From Sphagnum magellanicum (lineage: Eukaryota; Streptophyta; Sphagnopsida; Sphagnales; Sphagnaceae), in assembly GCA_021904315.1 (NCBI GenBank), contig CM038917.1:8168041-8232040 (forward strand): a stretch of DNA of 64,000 bases. The letters are read 5' to 3'. The number at the start of each line of letters is the position of its first letter. The first letter of the stretch is position 1. The translations under genes and the position numbers were made by a program. Below, one piece after another: positions 51,530 to 63,880 of this stretch. The notes below the pieces were generated by a model that was not told the origin of the DNA, ran no database searches, and saw only the letters and a list, made by a program, of their open reading frames with translations.

Positions 51530-53220
51530 ATGATGGTTTGAGGTCTAGGACAAGGTCACATTGGGCTCAGACAAAATGAGCTTTCACTAGTTGGGGGCTT
51601 GGATGTGATGGCCTAGAGCCCATCATGGGACATGCACAATGTATTGAACCCCGGTTGGGACTCTAAATCAAGAGAATATTTTGATGCCTACATGAAGTCC
51701 AAGCCAAAATTCATAATGTTACCATGGATGGTGTTTTTGGATGTAGTACATGCGTATGTAAAAAATATGGATTACATTCAATTGTTCTCAATATGTGTTC
51801 CTAATGACCCTAGGTAGCTCGGGGTCCAAGGTAAAATGGTCTTTGGCCCAAGACAAGACATTGAGAGGAGGAAGGGTATGGAACATGTCCATGAACCGCA
51901 GCCAAGGGAATCTTTTGCGATGTACCCTTGAGCCCAAGCCAAAACTCTAAATTTTTAACTTCCTCACATGCGTCGAATTTAGGAATTCTGTATGAACTCA
52001 ACCCAAGATAGATACCAATGTTGTACAACCCAAATGGAATTGGCCACCTGACTAAAGCATAACCTGCCGGCCACCTCATCCCAAGATTGGAGATTGTGTG
52101 GAGAGGTTACCAATGTTTGTACAACCCAAATAGACTGAGGCACACCCTGCTGGCCACCTTTCTGAAGAAAGTAGCTTACTAGTTGCTTGTCACTTTGGTT
52201 GAAACAGCACCCACGTTGGTACCGTGGTAAAAATGCCAAAATCCATTTAAATTATTTCTAAATATTACAAATATCCCCTGCTTAGACTGGTTCAAGGTCT
52301 CTGAGTTCAAATCTAACATTTTTAGGTCTTAATATGGCCACTAACAGTCACCTTTGATGAGGGTTCAAAGTCCAATGACGTAGAAAAATCCTATTGGTTG
52401 AGAGCCACAAATTGGACCCATGACCTTTAGATGAGGGTCCAAGACCAAAAAGTGGCAAGTCGAGGCTAAAACCTACACGGCACCATTTTGGAGGGGAAAT
52501 CAATTGGTTCACACCCCCCCAAAAAAAAAAAAAAGAAGCTCAGAGGAGAGCTCATGATTTGGAGAACCAAGATGCAAGTTAGGGTCCAAGGCATGGTCGA
52601 ATTCAAGGATTCAATTTTCTTGAAATGAGTCCAAATTGGTTCCTAGGAATTTGGACCTTGGACCCCATCTAAAGTTGGGCCTAAGATGCCTGGCTCAAAA
52701 AGATGAAGGTATCTCTGGTTCACCTTGGCCACGTGCTTACCTAGAAAACTGAGATTCGTGTGAAAGCAAGAATGTGGTCCTGTTCCAACAGCAGGCTAGT
52801 TCCATGGGTCCACGGTGAACCAACAGCCTCCAGAAGTCCTATACCTACATAGGTAAATAGGTAGGAAAATAGATGACTAGTAGGTAAGTAGATGGTTTAT
52901 AAGTAGATACAAGGGCTGTCTTTACTACCTACTAAGTAGGTTGTCTTGTTGGTTGTTAGTAGGTAGGTAATAAATAAAAAGCAACTGAGCTAACTACCAG
53001 GGTTAGGAGTTAACCACCATGGTTAGCTAGCTAGGGAACTGGAACCCAACAGAAAACTGTTTCCTGACCACTCACCATCCATCCTTCATGGTGCACTGGT
53101 GGGTGCTGGTTCACTCTGACCCATTTTCTCCCCTAGTCTGTCCATTACAGGCAGAGCCAAAAACATCATGTTGAATGATGTGTTTTTTTTCATTGAATTA
53201 AAGTTGGTAAAAGTTTTGGT
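51530..53220. other. Intergenic DNA, no supported gene
   Basis: It is rich in GGCCCAAG/CTTGGGCC-type words like the adjacent foldback, which may mean related elements have decayed here. A patch of TAGGTAGG/CTACCTAC repeats lies at about 52845–53000. Confidence 0.5.
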
Positions 53221-53223
53221 TAT

Positions 53224-53604
53224 GAGGCTCCCTTTACACTAGGAGTCAGGGGCAAAAAACATTTGGGGCCAACTTTGAGCATTTTGGGGTTGCAAATTGG
53301 CCCCAAGTTACTAATAAATGCTAGAACACTTACGTCAGGATATCAGTAAATGCTGAAACATTGGCCCCAAGGGTTGCAAATTGGCCTTCCAAATTTGATG
53401 GTATCCTTTTTTCTGCCTTGGGGCCAATACAAGCCCATAATGTTCAGCATTCATTACTGACTTGGGGCAGATTGAAAAGTTCTTTTCTATGTCAGCCTTG
53501 ACTCCTAGTGTAAAGCCCTCGGGCTTGATTTCAACTTTTGCACCAATAGGAATGCTGGATTTGGGTTGAACATTGGCCCTGACTCCTAGTGTAAAGCGGG
53601 CCTC
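53224..53604. mobile_element. MITE-like element with 28-bp terminal inverted repeats
   Basis: The left end GAGGCTCCCTTTACACTAGG-AGTCAGGG (53224–53251) and the reverse complement of the right end (53577–53604) agree at 26 of 28 positions. An extra copy of the right-end core, GACTCCTAGTGTAAAG, lies inside at 53500–53515, so a second element or an internal duplication may be nested. TTGGGGCCAA/TTGGCCCCAA words recur within. There is no coding frame. The target duplication is not clear. Confidence 0.8.
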
Positions 53605-53849
53605 AAACAGGTGATGATAATTATTAGAGAAGCAGAGATAGATGCTCATGCAAGAAAGAACACCCAGTTTTTACCTGTGTCATTTCCCGTTCGCTAAAGT
53701 TTTGGTTTACACAAGGTTTTTCATCAAATGGAAAAGAGATAATGATGCTCATGTGAAGAGTGTGAGAAATTCCAGTAGAAAGATACAACAACAACAACAA
53801 AGATTGCAACAGCAGCACTTACAACAAATATTTTGGTTATAGCAATTGT

Positions 53850-54031
53850 CCTCATACCTTCTTAGCACCCAACACAATGCAATAGAAGAATGGTGGAATA
53901 AATGTGGGTGGAGAGGAGGAGGTAGAGATTTGAATACAATTGTCACAAGTTGTTGCTGTTGTGTTGATTAGGTCACATTGAGGAGACAAAGGAGCGGTGG
54001 AAGTTGGGTGGGTGTGGGAAGGAGAGAGAAC

Positions 54032-54070
<39 letters not shown>

Positions 54071-54194
54071 CGGGGTAGTAGACAAGTCAGAGATAAGAGC
54101 AATGTGATGCAGAGAGAGTGATGATCCATGGCAAGAGCTAGAGAGTAAGGATCCCGACCACGCCACTTTCACGAACGAGGCTGAATTCCACGCC
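53850..54194 (+). promoter_or_regulatory. Promoter / 5'UTR region of the UBTD-domain gene
   Basis: This region directly precedes the start codon at 54195 and carries a (GA)n tract at 54033–54068, a common feature of plant 5'UTRs and core promoters. Some CpGs are kept near 54145–54195 (CCCGACCACGCC, CACGAACGAGG). A transcription start could not be placed. Confidence 0.45.
54033..54068. repeat. (GA)n microsatellite in a likely 5'UTR
   Basis: An uninterrupted run of about 18 GA units, 127 bases upstream of the ATG of the UBTD-domain gene. Confidence 0.95.
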
Positions 54195-57100
54195 ATGGGG
54201 TGTGTGGGATCCTCGGCTAAGGGTGGTGACAGTGAGTTCCTCCCTCTCCCCCCTCCTCCTCCCCTCCCAACTCATTCCTCATATTCCTCATATTTGTTGT
54301 TTCTCTGTCATCATGGCACTGAGCGTTGAAGGAGTTTTTGTTTTGGGCCATGGGTGGTTTCCTCTATTGTTTTTTTTGGAATCACCTTGTTATGGTCTGC
54401 TGTCTTTTATTAGGTTTCGTGATTTTTGTGCAAACTTGCATAGTACAGGGGAGTTGTGGTTCTGGAATCTGCCTACTTATTACAGGGTTTTTGGGTTCCC
54501 ACTTGTGGGTTGATGGTAGGTTCAAGCTGTTGGGTTTGCATTGTCTTTGGTTTTTTTGTTTTTGTTTCAGATTTTGTTTGGCACTATGTCTGAGGCTTGA
54601 AATGGTGGGTTTTATAGAGTGCTTTCTGAAGGCTCTTTGGAAGATGCTGATTTTTTTTTTCCAGGTTTTGGGGATTTTTTTAAAGGCATGGTTACTGTTT
54701 GCAATGTTTGAATTGTCTGCAGATCTCAAGATGTGGTGCTAGATTGTGCTTGCTTAAGGGTTTGTGATGATTGGTGAGTTTGTACAATTGTTTGTTTTGC
54801 ACTCAAAGACATGGCTTCCACTTTTCTCTTTCTCTCAAAACAGCAGACATTACAACTTGTGCTTTTCTTGTAGTATTGTTGCTTATGTGTTGTTGTTAAG
54901 AGGCCATGATCTTTTACCAAGTAGTTTGGTATCTTTCGATGAGATACACCCATTTCACCTTTCTTAGGGTTAGATTGTTGTGGAGATTGACACACACTAC
55001 GAGTCCTGGAACTCCAGCAGAAACTCAGGATGCAGATGGGAAGAATTAGGTGATGTACTTATCAACACCCACTGCTGGGAGATAATGAAGTCAGTAGATA
55101 CTAATGGCAGCTTGCCACTACTATTTGTGATGAAGGTGATGGTCTGACACTTTGTGATCGATTATTATAAGGTTATGATTACATTCATTGTCATGTTAGC
55201 TTCAAATTGTTGTTTTGGAGATTTCTCTGCAATTCACAGATATTTGTTTACACTCACACTCCCTTTCCAATTTCACTCACAGCTTTTCTGCATCCACTTG
55301 AGAGTTGCCAAGTTCAAGGTTTGCATGGCATTCTGAATTGGGTCACTGTGACCTGCATCAATGCTTGGGAACTGTGTCCTGTAAAACCACAGAGGGAGTT
55401 GGTAAGATCTTGCTTAGTTTTTTACTATTGTGATGTTTCTGATGTTGCTATCTTAAGTTGGCGTCACTTCTGTTTTGTGTTTCTGTGCTGCTAGATGCTG
55501 TCATATGTAAGAAAATGTTTGGAGGCCAATTGCTCTCTGAAACATTGTGAATTGGATTTCAAATTGGTGGTACTGTTCTGGCAGTCCTGAGTGGGAGCCT
55601 TAATTCAGATCCTTCTTTCTTCTCAACAGATCATGCTCTTACAATTCTGTCTCTAAAGTGCTGGCCATTATCATTGAAGGCAAACTGTGTTGCTATAAGA
55701 GGCCCTTGCATGAGTTGTTTGCTAAGGGAGTCTCACATAGTGGCATATGGCAGCTGTATGGTCACTGCTGACCAACCTCTACAGGCCTATTCACCTTCCA
55801 AAATATTTTCTGGATGCATATGCATTCATATCAATAAGCAGAGTCCAGAAACCCACAACTTATTTCTCCACTCCTCACATTGCAGGGACTTCTGCAGGTG
55901 AGATCCTTGAATTACAAGTCAAGTCATTTTATGTTATCTGCTGCTCCACGTTTATTCAGGGTGCAGGAGGCCCCAAGCAATACCCTCTATGTAGGCTGCT
56001 TTATGCCTTCACATGGATGCTTGTTTGTGCAGTGGCAAGCCAAAATGAAATCAAACTTACTCTCAGAAGCTTATTGCAAGTTGAATGAGGATACTCTTGA
56101 CTTTTTTTTAGTGCTATGGCTCTTGAGTGCTAGCCAATGTTATGACTATGTCTTTGCATTATTTCTGGAAATGTGACAAAAACACAGTATGAAGTCTTTT
56201 GTATTATTGTTTGCTAGAAATTTTGGGCAGATTATTAAGCTTATCAACAACCACTATCAGGGTCTGATGAAGTCAGTGGGGGGTCATGGCAGATAGTAAA
56301 CACAATTTGTGATGAAGGTGATGGTCTTATACTTCGGTATAAGGTTATGATTACACTCATCTTACTATTGTTAGTTTTGATTTTGCTGGAAACTGACACA
56401 ATGGGTACCTTCAAAGTGTTATTGTGCAGTCCATTTCAATCTTAAAGCTAAGTTACAAGCTGGGTGTTGCCTTAGGTAGCCTTGTCTTGCTTCAAGAACA
56501 TGTGTGTTTCTAAGAATTATTCATGTGTGAGAAAATCATGCTTCAAGTCTTCCCTTTGCTTCCAGAAATGTGACAGAAACTCAGGACGCAGACTTTTGTA
56601 TAATGGTTTGCCTGAAATTTTGGGCAGATTCTTATACACTTATCTACACCCACTGTTGGGAGCTGGTGAAGTCAGTGGGGAGTCATGGCAGGCTGTCACT
56701 GCTATTCATGATGAAGGTGATGGTCTGACACTTTTGTGATTGACACTCATAAAGTCAGGACTACTCTCATTCTTGTCATGTTGCCTTCAAACTGTTGTTG
56801 TGGAGTTTCTCTCAAATTGTTATTGTGGAGTTTCTCTGCAACTTCATTGATATGCATGTGTGAGAAAATCTTCCAGTGCAGTCTTCTACTTCCAAAAGAG
56901 ATGTAAGAGCCTATCAACATCAGTAAATGGATGCATGATTTGGAATTGTTTGAATGCCCATCTTGGCTAAAAGTTGGGTTCAAAGAATGGTGAAGAGAGG
57001 AGTGATGAATTTGGTTGTTGGGTGGCAGGGCGTCAAAAGAAGGTGAGGAGGCCAAAACCATGGAAGCATACAGAGGTCATCACGAAAGCCCAGTTGAAGC

Positions 57101-58386
57101 AAATGCGAGATGAATTCTGGGATACTGCTCCACACTATGGTGGACAGAAAGGTGGGTGCTGACAAGTGTCAAACCCAAACACCCATGGTTATCTTGACTG
57201 GTTGAGGCTGTAAAGTTCCTGCCAAACCTCTCAGAGAAAACAAGACTCCTGAGACTTTATTGAAAGTTTGCATAGAGTAATCAATTGATAATGATAATCT
57301 GCAGCCCTATTTGACTTGGACCTTTACATCCATCTGCTTCAACAAGCAAAAACATTTTATTGGAAGCCCATATAATTCTCATGGAACAGAAGGTGAGGGG
57401 TCATGGAAGTAACTGATGAAAATTTTACAAGGTCATATCCTATTCCTGTCTTGCTAGTCAGATCAGAGCCTATTAGCTGTTGCGAGATTTTTTCTCACAT
57501 ATGAGTATTAACCTTACACCTTGAATGCTGCACAGAAATATGGGATGCTCTTCGAGCAGCTGCAGAAGCTGACATTCATCTGGCTCAGGCAATTGTGGAT
57601 AGTGCTGGCATCATTGTCCAGTCTGAAGACTTATCCACATGTTATGATGAAAGAGGTATTGGTAGCATGATGTCTATCTGCACTTTATTTTGCCTAGTCC
57701 ATTTTGGGTTTCTGTGACGTGGGTTGAAGGTTGGATCCGATTTAATTGAACCTTAAAATGTTTGCAAGGCCATGCATGGCTTGAGCTCACAAGCTGTACA
57801 TCTTTAGCTTGTCTGGATGAGGGTATAAGCGAATGGAATAAGCATGTGGTAGTGGATAGAGTAATTGTGCTTGCATTTGCACGAGCCCATTGAATAAGCA
57901 CATTTCTGGGAGGCAGATGACACAGGATCACAACAGAGAAATTCTGTTTTACTGTAGAATCTGCTAGGTGGGTCATCAGGGTAGAACTGAATGGATATGG
58001 AAAAAATCTTCAAAGATCCAAAGTTGCAGAAATTTTTATTCTTTTAATGATTTGCAATAATGTTTAAAAGCACCCTTGTTACTGGAAGAAGCTGTTTCTC
58101 AATTTCAGACTTTTTTCATCAACATTACAAGCCTTTTCCCTTGAAGTATTGGCAGGATTACCAACTACAAGTCCAAATGGTTATCTACCATTGATTGAAG
58201 CCAAACTCAAGGTAGATGCAGAGCCTGAAGCAAGTTTAGTTAAGTGTAAATCGGGGATTTAACATGATGTAACACAGTTGGTCATATTCTTACATAAGCT
58301 AATCTTGTTTTCTGGCTTTGATAGGTGCCAAGTATGACCTCCCAAAGTATGTGCTGAGTGAACCCACGAACATCAAAGAAGACTAA
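54195..58386 (+). CDS. UBTD-type ubiquitin-binding domain protein, 113 aa, four exons
   Basis: Exons 54195–54231, 57029–57151, 57536–57655 and 58325–58386 total 342 nt and join in frame. The start MGCVGSSAKGGD matches plant relatives (MGC…) and offers a Gly-2/Cys-3 site for possible N-myristoylation and palmitoylation. The body is the DC-UbP/UBTD2 N-terminal ubiquitin-binding domain: RRPKPWKHTEVITKAQLKQM, RDEFWDTAPHYGG, EIWDALRAAAEADIHLAQAI, VDSAGIIVQSEDLSTCYDER and GAKYDLPKYVLSEPTN. Plant members are this short and lack the C-terminal ubiquitin-like fold of animal UBTD1/2. Molecular role in plants is poorly defined; ubiquitin-linked regulation is inferred. Intron donors are GTGAGT, GTGGGT and GTATTG; acceptors are GGCAG, CACAG and GATAG. 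Intron 1 is about 2.8 kb and filled with a dispersed repeat. No disabling change is seen. Confidence 0.92.
55000..56800 (+). repeat. Three tandem-like copies of a dispersed repeat inside intron 1
   Basis: Copies at about 55000–55200, 56060–56380 and 56560–56790 share CAGAAACTCAGGA, TATCAACACCCACT or TATCTACACCCACT, GTGAAGTCAGTGGGGAGTCA, GTGATGAAGGTGATGGTCT and TTATGATTACA(C/T)TCAT. The same family is at 38.7–39.6 kb. The repeat unit may be about 500–700 bp. Confidence 0.8.
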
Positions 58387-58389
58387 AAA

Positions 58390-61200
58390 GTGTCACCTAC
58401 TTTCTGCCTTGGTGGGCCATGTCGCTATCTTTCACAGCAGTATGCAAGGAGCTACTGAATGGTTTGCTGAACCATGAATCTGGTCTGATCTGTTGAATCT
58501 TTGCAGACCATTGAGATTGCTATAGTTCCAGGGGGAATCAACACTCTGCAATCATAGAAGTAAGAGATCAAAACTACCCTGGGAAAACGAAAGCATTGCT
58601 GGGTTGCAAGGATGCCTTTTGCCATCCTTGATTCAGGAGATTTGTAGTAACTGTGCTGTGTGTGTCCCAGTCATTGCATGCAATATTTGTTGTGCAAAAA
58701 TTGGGATTAGTGAAGCCTTTAATTGGCACACATCTGGTTGCTGAATGCTTGTATCCCTTCCAATTTGTGGGCTTATCAGTATCTTGATGGCTTGTTTATC
58801 TTGTAAATAAAACTTTTCGTTCTCTTTTCATCTTTTCCTGAGTTCTGAGTTGTAGCATTTAGTGTCTACTGCCCAAAAACAGATGGGAGCCGTGTCAAAT
58901 AGCATAGTCAGGAGCCATACATCAGACATCATAACAAATATCAACAATTTTTCTTTAGACATTACAATGTGCACATAAAATACCCTTGTGATTGACATCG
59001 AGCCATTTGGTTGCTATATGCCCAAGCCAGTGAGCTTTATTGTTTAGAGTTCTGAATTTCCCTAGATAGGTGACCAGGTGATTCCATTCAACAGAATGCT
59101 TAAAATGAATTGTTCTATGATGGATAAATTATTTATTGTGTTTATAACACTAAAGTCCATGAAGTAGGAAAGTTTGTTTTCCCCTTTGCAACAAGTTTGA
59201 ACAATAGGTTCTACACAAAGACTTACCAATTAGATTTGTAAGTGTTGACATGTATTGTATATTGGGGTGCCATAAACCATGTATTTTCATAGTCAATTCC
59301 AAAAAAACTCGATTATGAAAAAGCATTTTGTTATTCTTTTATAAAAGGGGAAATAGAATGACCAATGGGAAATTACTCATGTTTCCCCATGGGATATGAG
59401 AAGGAAAACAAAATCACCTTTGATTAGTTGAAATGATTCAAGTCTTATTGGTCAAATTATGAAGCAAGTATGAATAGGACGCCTTATTTATCCATGTGTG
59501 AACTCAAGTATCATTGGTCTAAGTGTTAAGATTTGAGATGTGAAAGGGCTAACAAAAGGGCCCATATGATGAAGAAGCATTGATTGGGTACAAAATTATT
59601 TTTTATTTTTAAATTATTTTTAATGATGAAAATCACTCTAAATTCAGTAACTTTTGCAGGTTTGAAAATTATGAAATTACAAACATGCACATTGCCTCCT
59701 CAAGGGCTTTCTACCCATACCAAAAGTGCAACAAGGAGCCTCATGGTACAAGAGGCCTCACAGTCCAAGAGGGTCAAACTGTGGTCACAAAACAAAACAA
59801 ACACTTGTCTTATATATAAATTGTTGCACACAAAAGATTTTGCCATTCGCCTTTGTTTTCATAGGGTGCATGAGATCAATACATAACCAGTTTGGGGAGT
59901 CTTAAAATTCTTGGATACTTTTTTCTAGGGTTAAAAAAAAGCTGGGATCCATTTTTTTTCTCATTTTTCTCATTTTATAAAATTGGCAAATGCTTGCAAA
60001 AAAGCCAGATTTTACAGAATAAACACATGTTTAAAAAAAATTCGTCAATTTTCTTTTCAAAATAACGAAAATTACCCAAAAGAAGTCATTGAGTGGGATG
60101 AGTGCTGAACTGCTGGTTCCACTTTTGGTTTTGCCAGTTCCGCTCATGATGCGAGTGAACAGTGGGCAACAGTGGTTAAGATCTGGATCAACAGCCCCTA
60201 GGAGAACCCTTATTACCTGATGGAATTCCTCTCACCCCACTCTGGCCAGAAAGTATAAACCCCAAGTTGATTTCTAATGCATTCTTCTCTGCAGTTTGGT
60301 GTTTATACTTGCTGGTTAGTAGATTGTTAGCTTCCTTATTTACATTGTGTGCTGCTCCCTGCTGGGACTTGAGATGTTACAAGGACTGTACATTAAAAGA
60401 ATTTCAAACCTCACTGATCCAGAGTAGGTTATTTGAACAATTCTTTGAACAATCCATACTTCAAAATTAACACGGTTAGAAAATTGATTTCTCATCATGA
60501 TTCTAAGTCTAGGATGTACACAAAATAGGCTTGCATGTACTAGCCCAGCTTTCTGGTTACATGATGTGCATTCCAGAAAACTCAAGCTTTGGTGATTTCA
60601 TTAGTTTCCTCCCACCAATGCTTCAACACCTTGCCATATGCACCATGTGACCAATATATGCAAACTGCACATAACTCTGTACAAGTTGTCAGAGTTATTT
60701 CCTAGCAATGAGTATATTTGTTTATGCCAACTAGTGTTATTTTAACATATTGATGAGAGACTAGTGTCAATGTTGGTGTTAACTCTGGTACAAAGTATCA
60801 CACTAGTTTGGTATCAGCTAACAGCAGTACCTAGCAGATTTTGCTTGTATTGACCTAATATTGTGTTTACAAATATCCCACAACCAGTTTCGTAGGTGGT
60901 TGAAAATTTGGTAACCAGCAGTAATAACATGGCTAGTTTGTGAGAAGAAACCTAGGTGTGAGGATGCTCTCAATTCTTACGCATCAAATTTCAAAGTCAG
61001 CAACACATATGGCAGAATATTCATGTGGCTCTTTCAATGAGCAATGTGAAATCGAGTTTTGGTAAGTTGTTGTACCAGCAATTGGTGTCAGATTCTCCTA
61101 TACTTATTATCATTCAATAATTTTAATGAACTATGCAAATCATATCAATGCATGTTATGATATATTTTGATACCATAGCTTTGGTTTCTAAAAATTCTTG
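58390..61200. other. 3' flank of the UBTD-domain gene and intergenic DNA
   Basis: The stretch to about 58850 is the likely 3'UTR; possible poly(A) signals such as AATAAA occur near 58806. Beyond it I find no gene. The frame at 59584–59886 shows no domain. Confidence 0.45.
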
Positions 61201-61779
61201 CTATTGATATCAGATAACACTATTCCAAGGGCAAACATTGAAAATGCACATGGAGGAGAATGCCTGAGCAAGGGTTAGATGGGCATGCATCATTATGCCC
61301 ATTGCAAAAGGAGGCTTGAAAATTCTAGACCCCCACCATATTAGCAGAACTAGTACCCAGAAGACTTGCACCAGGTTGGGCCCCTTGGAAGTTGCCATAA
61401 AGCAGAGAGTGCAAGTCCACTCCAACTGTGAAGAATGGGGCCTAGCACTAGCTGGATTATTACAGCAGCAAAACTTGGGAAAGAGGGCTGACCTCTTTGG
61501 CAAGCCATCCTTTCCGCTTGGACCTCCTTGCAGCAAGACCAAGAGCAGCTTCAACCTGACTCCAAGTCAGCCAGACAACCTATCTGCGGCAACAGATTCC
61601 TCTACAACAAATAGGGGATCAAATGGGGGATGGAAAAGTTTTCAGGGTTTCTATTGTGTTTTCAAAAGGGATTTTCTAAATAGTGGCTGTTGTACAAGTG
61701 TTGGATGAGAGATTGGTCTCAAGAAAGTTGGATTGGAGATGTGTTGAACTGATGCAGCAGACATTCCTTTTTTCTGCAG

Positions 61780-63880
61780 AGCTCTATGAGCAAGCCATTA
61801 AGTCTGAGAAGGGTTTATATGCCACATCAACTGATGCTTTGCTACTCTATCTGGAGCAAAAACTGGTCAATCTCCAAATAATAAGCATGTCGTAGAGGAA
61901 GAGACTTCAAAAGATGATTTGTAGTGGGGAAAGTATGTGGTCCTGAACTTGAGACACAACTATTCTATAAGCATATGATGTTAGGAATATTCTTTAACTG
62001 AGTCTTTGTATGTCATGAACCTTCTATCTATCCTCCACCTTTTGCAGAAATGCTCCTAACATTGAAATGGACAAGAAAACATTCTTGGTGAATTGTGACA
62101 GAGCAGTGGAGTACCTGAATTCTCTTGAGAGGTCATCAGAAAGATGTTTCTGACACTTGACCAGTTTCATACTTCTCCAATTGTCTCTTCTGTATTCTGT
62201 AAAAAATTATTTGCCAGTTAATGCTTTTTTCCATGTTCTTATGTGCAATTACCATTTTTTTTTATCCATTTCAGTATTCTATACCCTTTGGTTCCTTCTG
62301 GTGCAGTTTCACAATTTTCACACAGCGTGGATTTGCACATACCACCAGGTGTTTGTCAATGATCAGTTCTTGAACTGGGATCCAGAGAATTGCATCAAAG
62401 TTTGCATCATATTAGCTTGAGCATACCATTTGCTCTTCATGCACAACATGTGAGTAAAATTCAAACTGAAACTCCCTCTGCTTAAGACTCTTCTTCAGAA
62501 CTGTTTTGGAATCACTTCACTGGCATAATCACTGCTCATCAATGTGTAAGGTCACTGGTTCTGCCAAAGGGATTGAGTGCTTTTGGTGAAAGCCAGGACG
62601 CAAAGGAGACACATACATTGGCCCTGCATCATGGAGGGCTTCCTCTAGGCGAGTCCTAGAGAGAGATATATTTTGGTTGATGTTTGCTTGTGTTTGGTGT
62701 GCTTGCTGGCATTAAGAATATGGGTGGAAGGTGCGTCTGCCCTACACCTGAAGAGCTGGAGGATTTTGGGACTCCTGACTTCACTATCTACAATGCTAGT
62801 CAATTCCCATGCAATCGATACACACATTATTAAACATCTTCAACTAGCATCAGTTTGAGCAAAGGTCATTGTTTTGATTTAGCGAATGTTACTGGTTTCA
62901 AGGAGAAGTCTGGTTGTTTTGTATACCTGAATTTTCTTTGCTCTTCGAAGGTTGCAAATGTTGAATGTTGAACTAAAGCATAGTGTTATATGACAGTGTT
63001 GGAGAATCTTGTTTTTGAGGAGCACAGCAGAGAGGTTGATTACCTTGATAAATCTGTCACAAGTGTTATCTTAGTGTGCACAGACTTCAATTGTGGCAAA
63101 TTGTCTCCACAGAAAGGAGATTTTTTTAGTGTATTAACCAGATAGTGTGGTGAACCTGGCACATAGTACATGCTACTTTGCACATGATTTAGGTAATTGA
63201 ACTCTTAGTATTGAGCTTTTTTTGGTTGGAATCAGAGTTGGAATTGTGGTTAAACTATTCTCAGTAGATCACATTTCTTGAGCCCTATTTTGTTCTAGGT
63301 TGTGGTAATTCATACTGTGGATGGCATGAAGGAGCCAAGTCCCACATTTTCAACGTGTTTTGGAGCAGCTTTCATGCTGCTATGTTGGCTGACAAAATGA
63401 GAAGGCATGGTGCCACAGCTGGTTAACATTGGCTGGTCTGGAGGCAGGTATGTGAGAGACTCTAGATGCTCATTATTGATCAACCTTGTTAATTAGGTTC
63501 CTGGATGCTTGCTTGTCATTCTCTTGCATCCATGACAATAACGGATACCTTAAACACACATAGCCAGCACGTGAAATTGTCTGTTGTGAAATGTCACATG
63601 CATAAGGTCATCACATCTGATAGTGTTGCTGTTTTTAATACGGAAGCTATGGTGTTGGGAAGAGAATGAAGTTTGAATACATACAGAATTGTTGACACTA
63701 GTCATGATTGGTCTCTGTTGGAAGCTGAGTATGAATTGACTCCCATATTCAACCTGGCTGTTCCAACCGAGGTCAAACGTGTACCAACTGAATTGCTGCA
63801 CCCTGAAAACTCAGTAAGCAAAGTGTTGACATTGTTTTCTAAAAGCGTGAAGATGCAGCTTGATGTGGATTTGCATTGAG
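61780..63880 (+). pseudogene. PCK: ATP-dependent phosphoenolpyruvate carboxykinase pseudogene (continues toward right edge)
   Basis: Exon-like pieces are collinear with plant PEPCK: 61780–61932 (ELYEQAIKSEKG, then after a 1-base shift TLSGAKTGQSPNNKHVVEEE), 62048–62131 ([24 protein letters not shown]), 62349–62449 (VFVNDQFLNWDPEN, AYHLLFMHNM), 62731–62855 ([30 protein letters not shown]), 62997–63063 (VLENLVFEEHSREVDYLDKS), about 63304–63447 (DGMKEPSPTFSTCFGAAF, LVNIGWSGG) and about 63700–63879 (VPTEVKRVPTELLHPENS). Introns keep splice-like edges, so this is a duplicated gene and not a retrocopy. Stops, frameshifts and the loss of the P-loop (GLSGTGKTTLS region) and of the block before TVDG disable it. 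The usual GRSP substrate-binding Arg reads Gln. No N-terminal exons were found before 61780. Confidence 0.9.

Noticed and set aside
53852-54196. 114-codon minus-strand frame with a long Ser-Leu repeat
   Set aside because: The repeat is the translation of the (GA)n tract in the 5' region of the UBTD gene on the other strand.
54302-54742. Hydrophobic plus-strand frames of 103 and 138 codons
   Set aside because: They lie in intron 1 of the UBTD gene in T/G-rich DNA; the Phe/Leu/Cys-rich products are what such composition gives.
61210-61708. Overlapping 114- and 137-codon frames just upstream of the PEPCK pseudogene, with a KGGLKILDPHHIS segment reminiscent of the LINE reverse transcriptase C-terminal region
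   Set aside because: Only one short motif matches, frames overlap on both strands, and no FADD or other RT motif is present, so I did not call a LINE.
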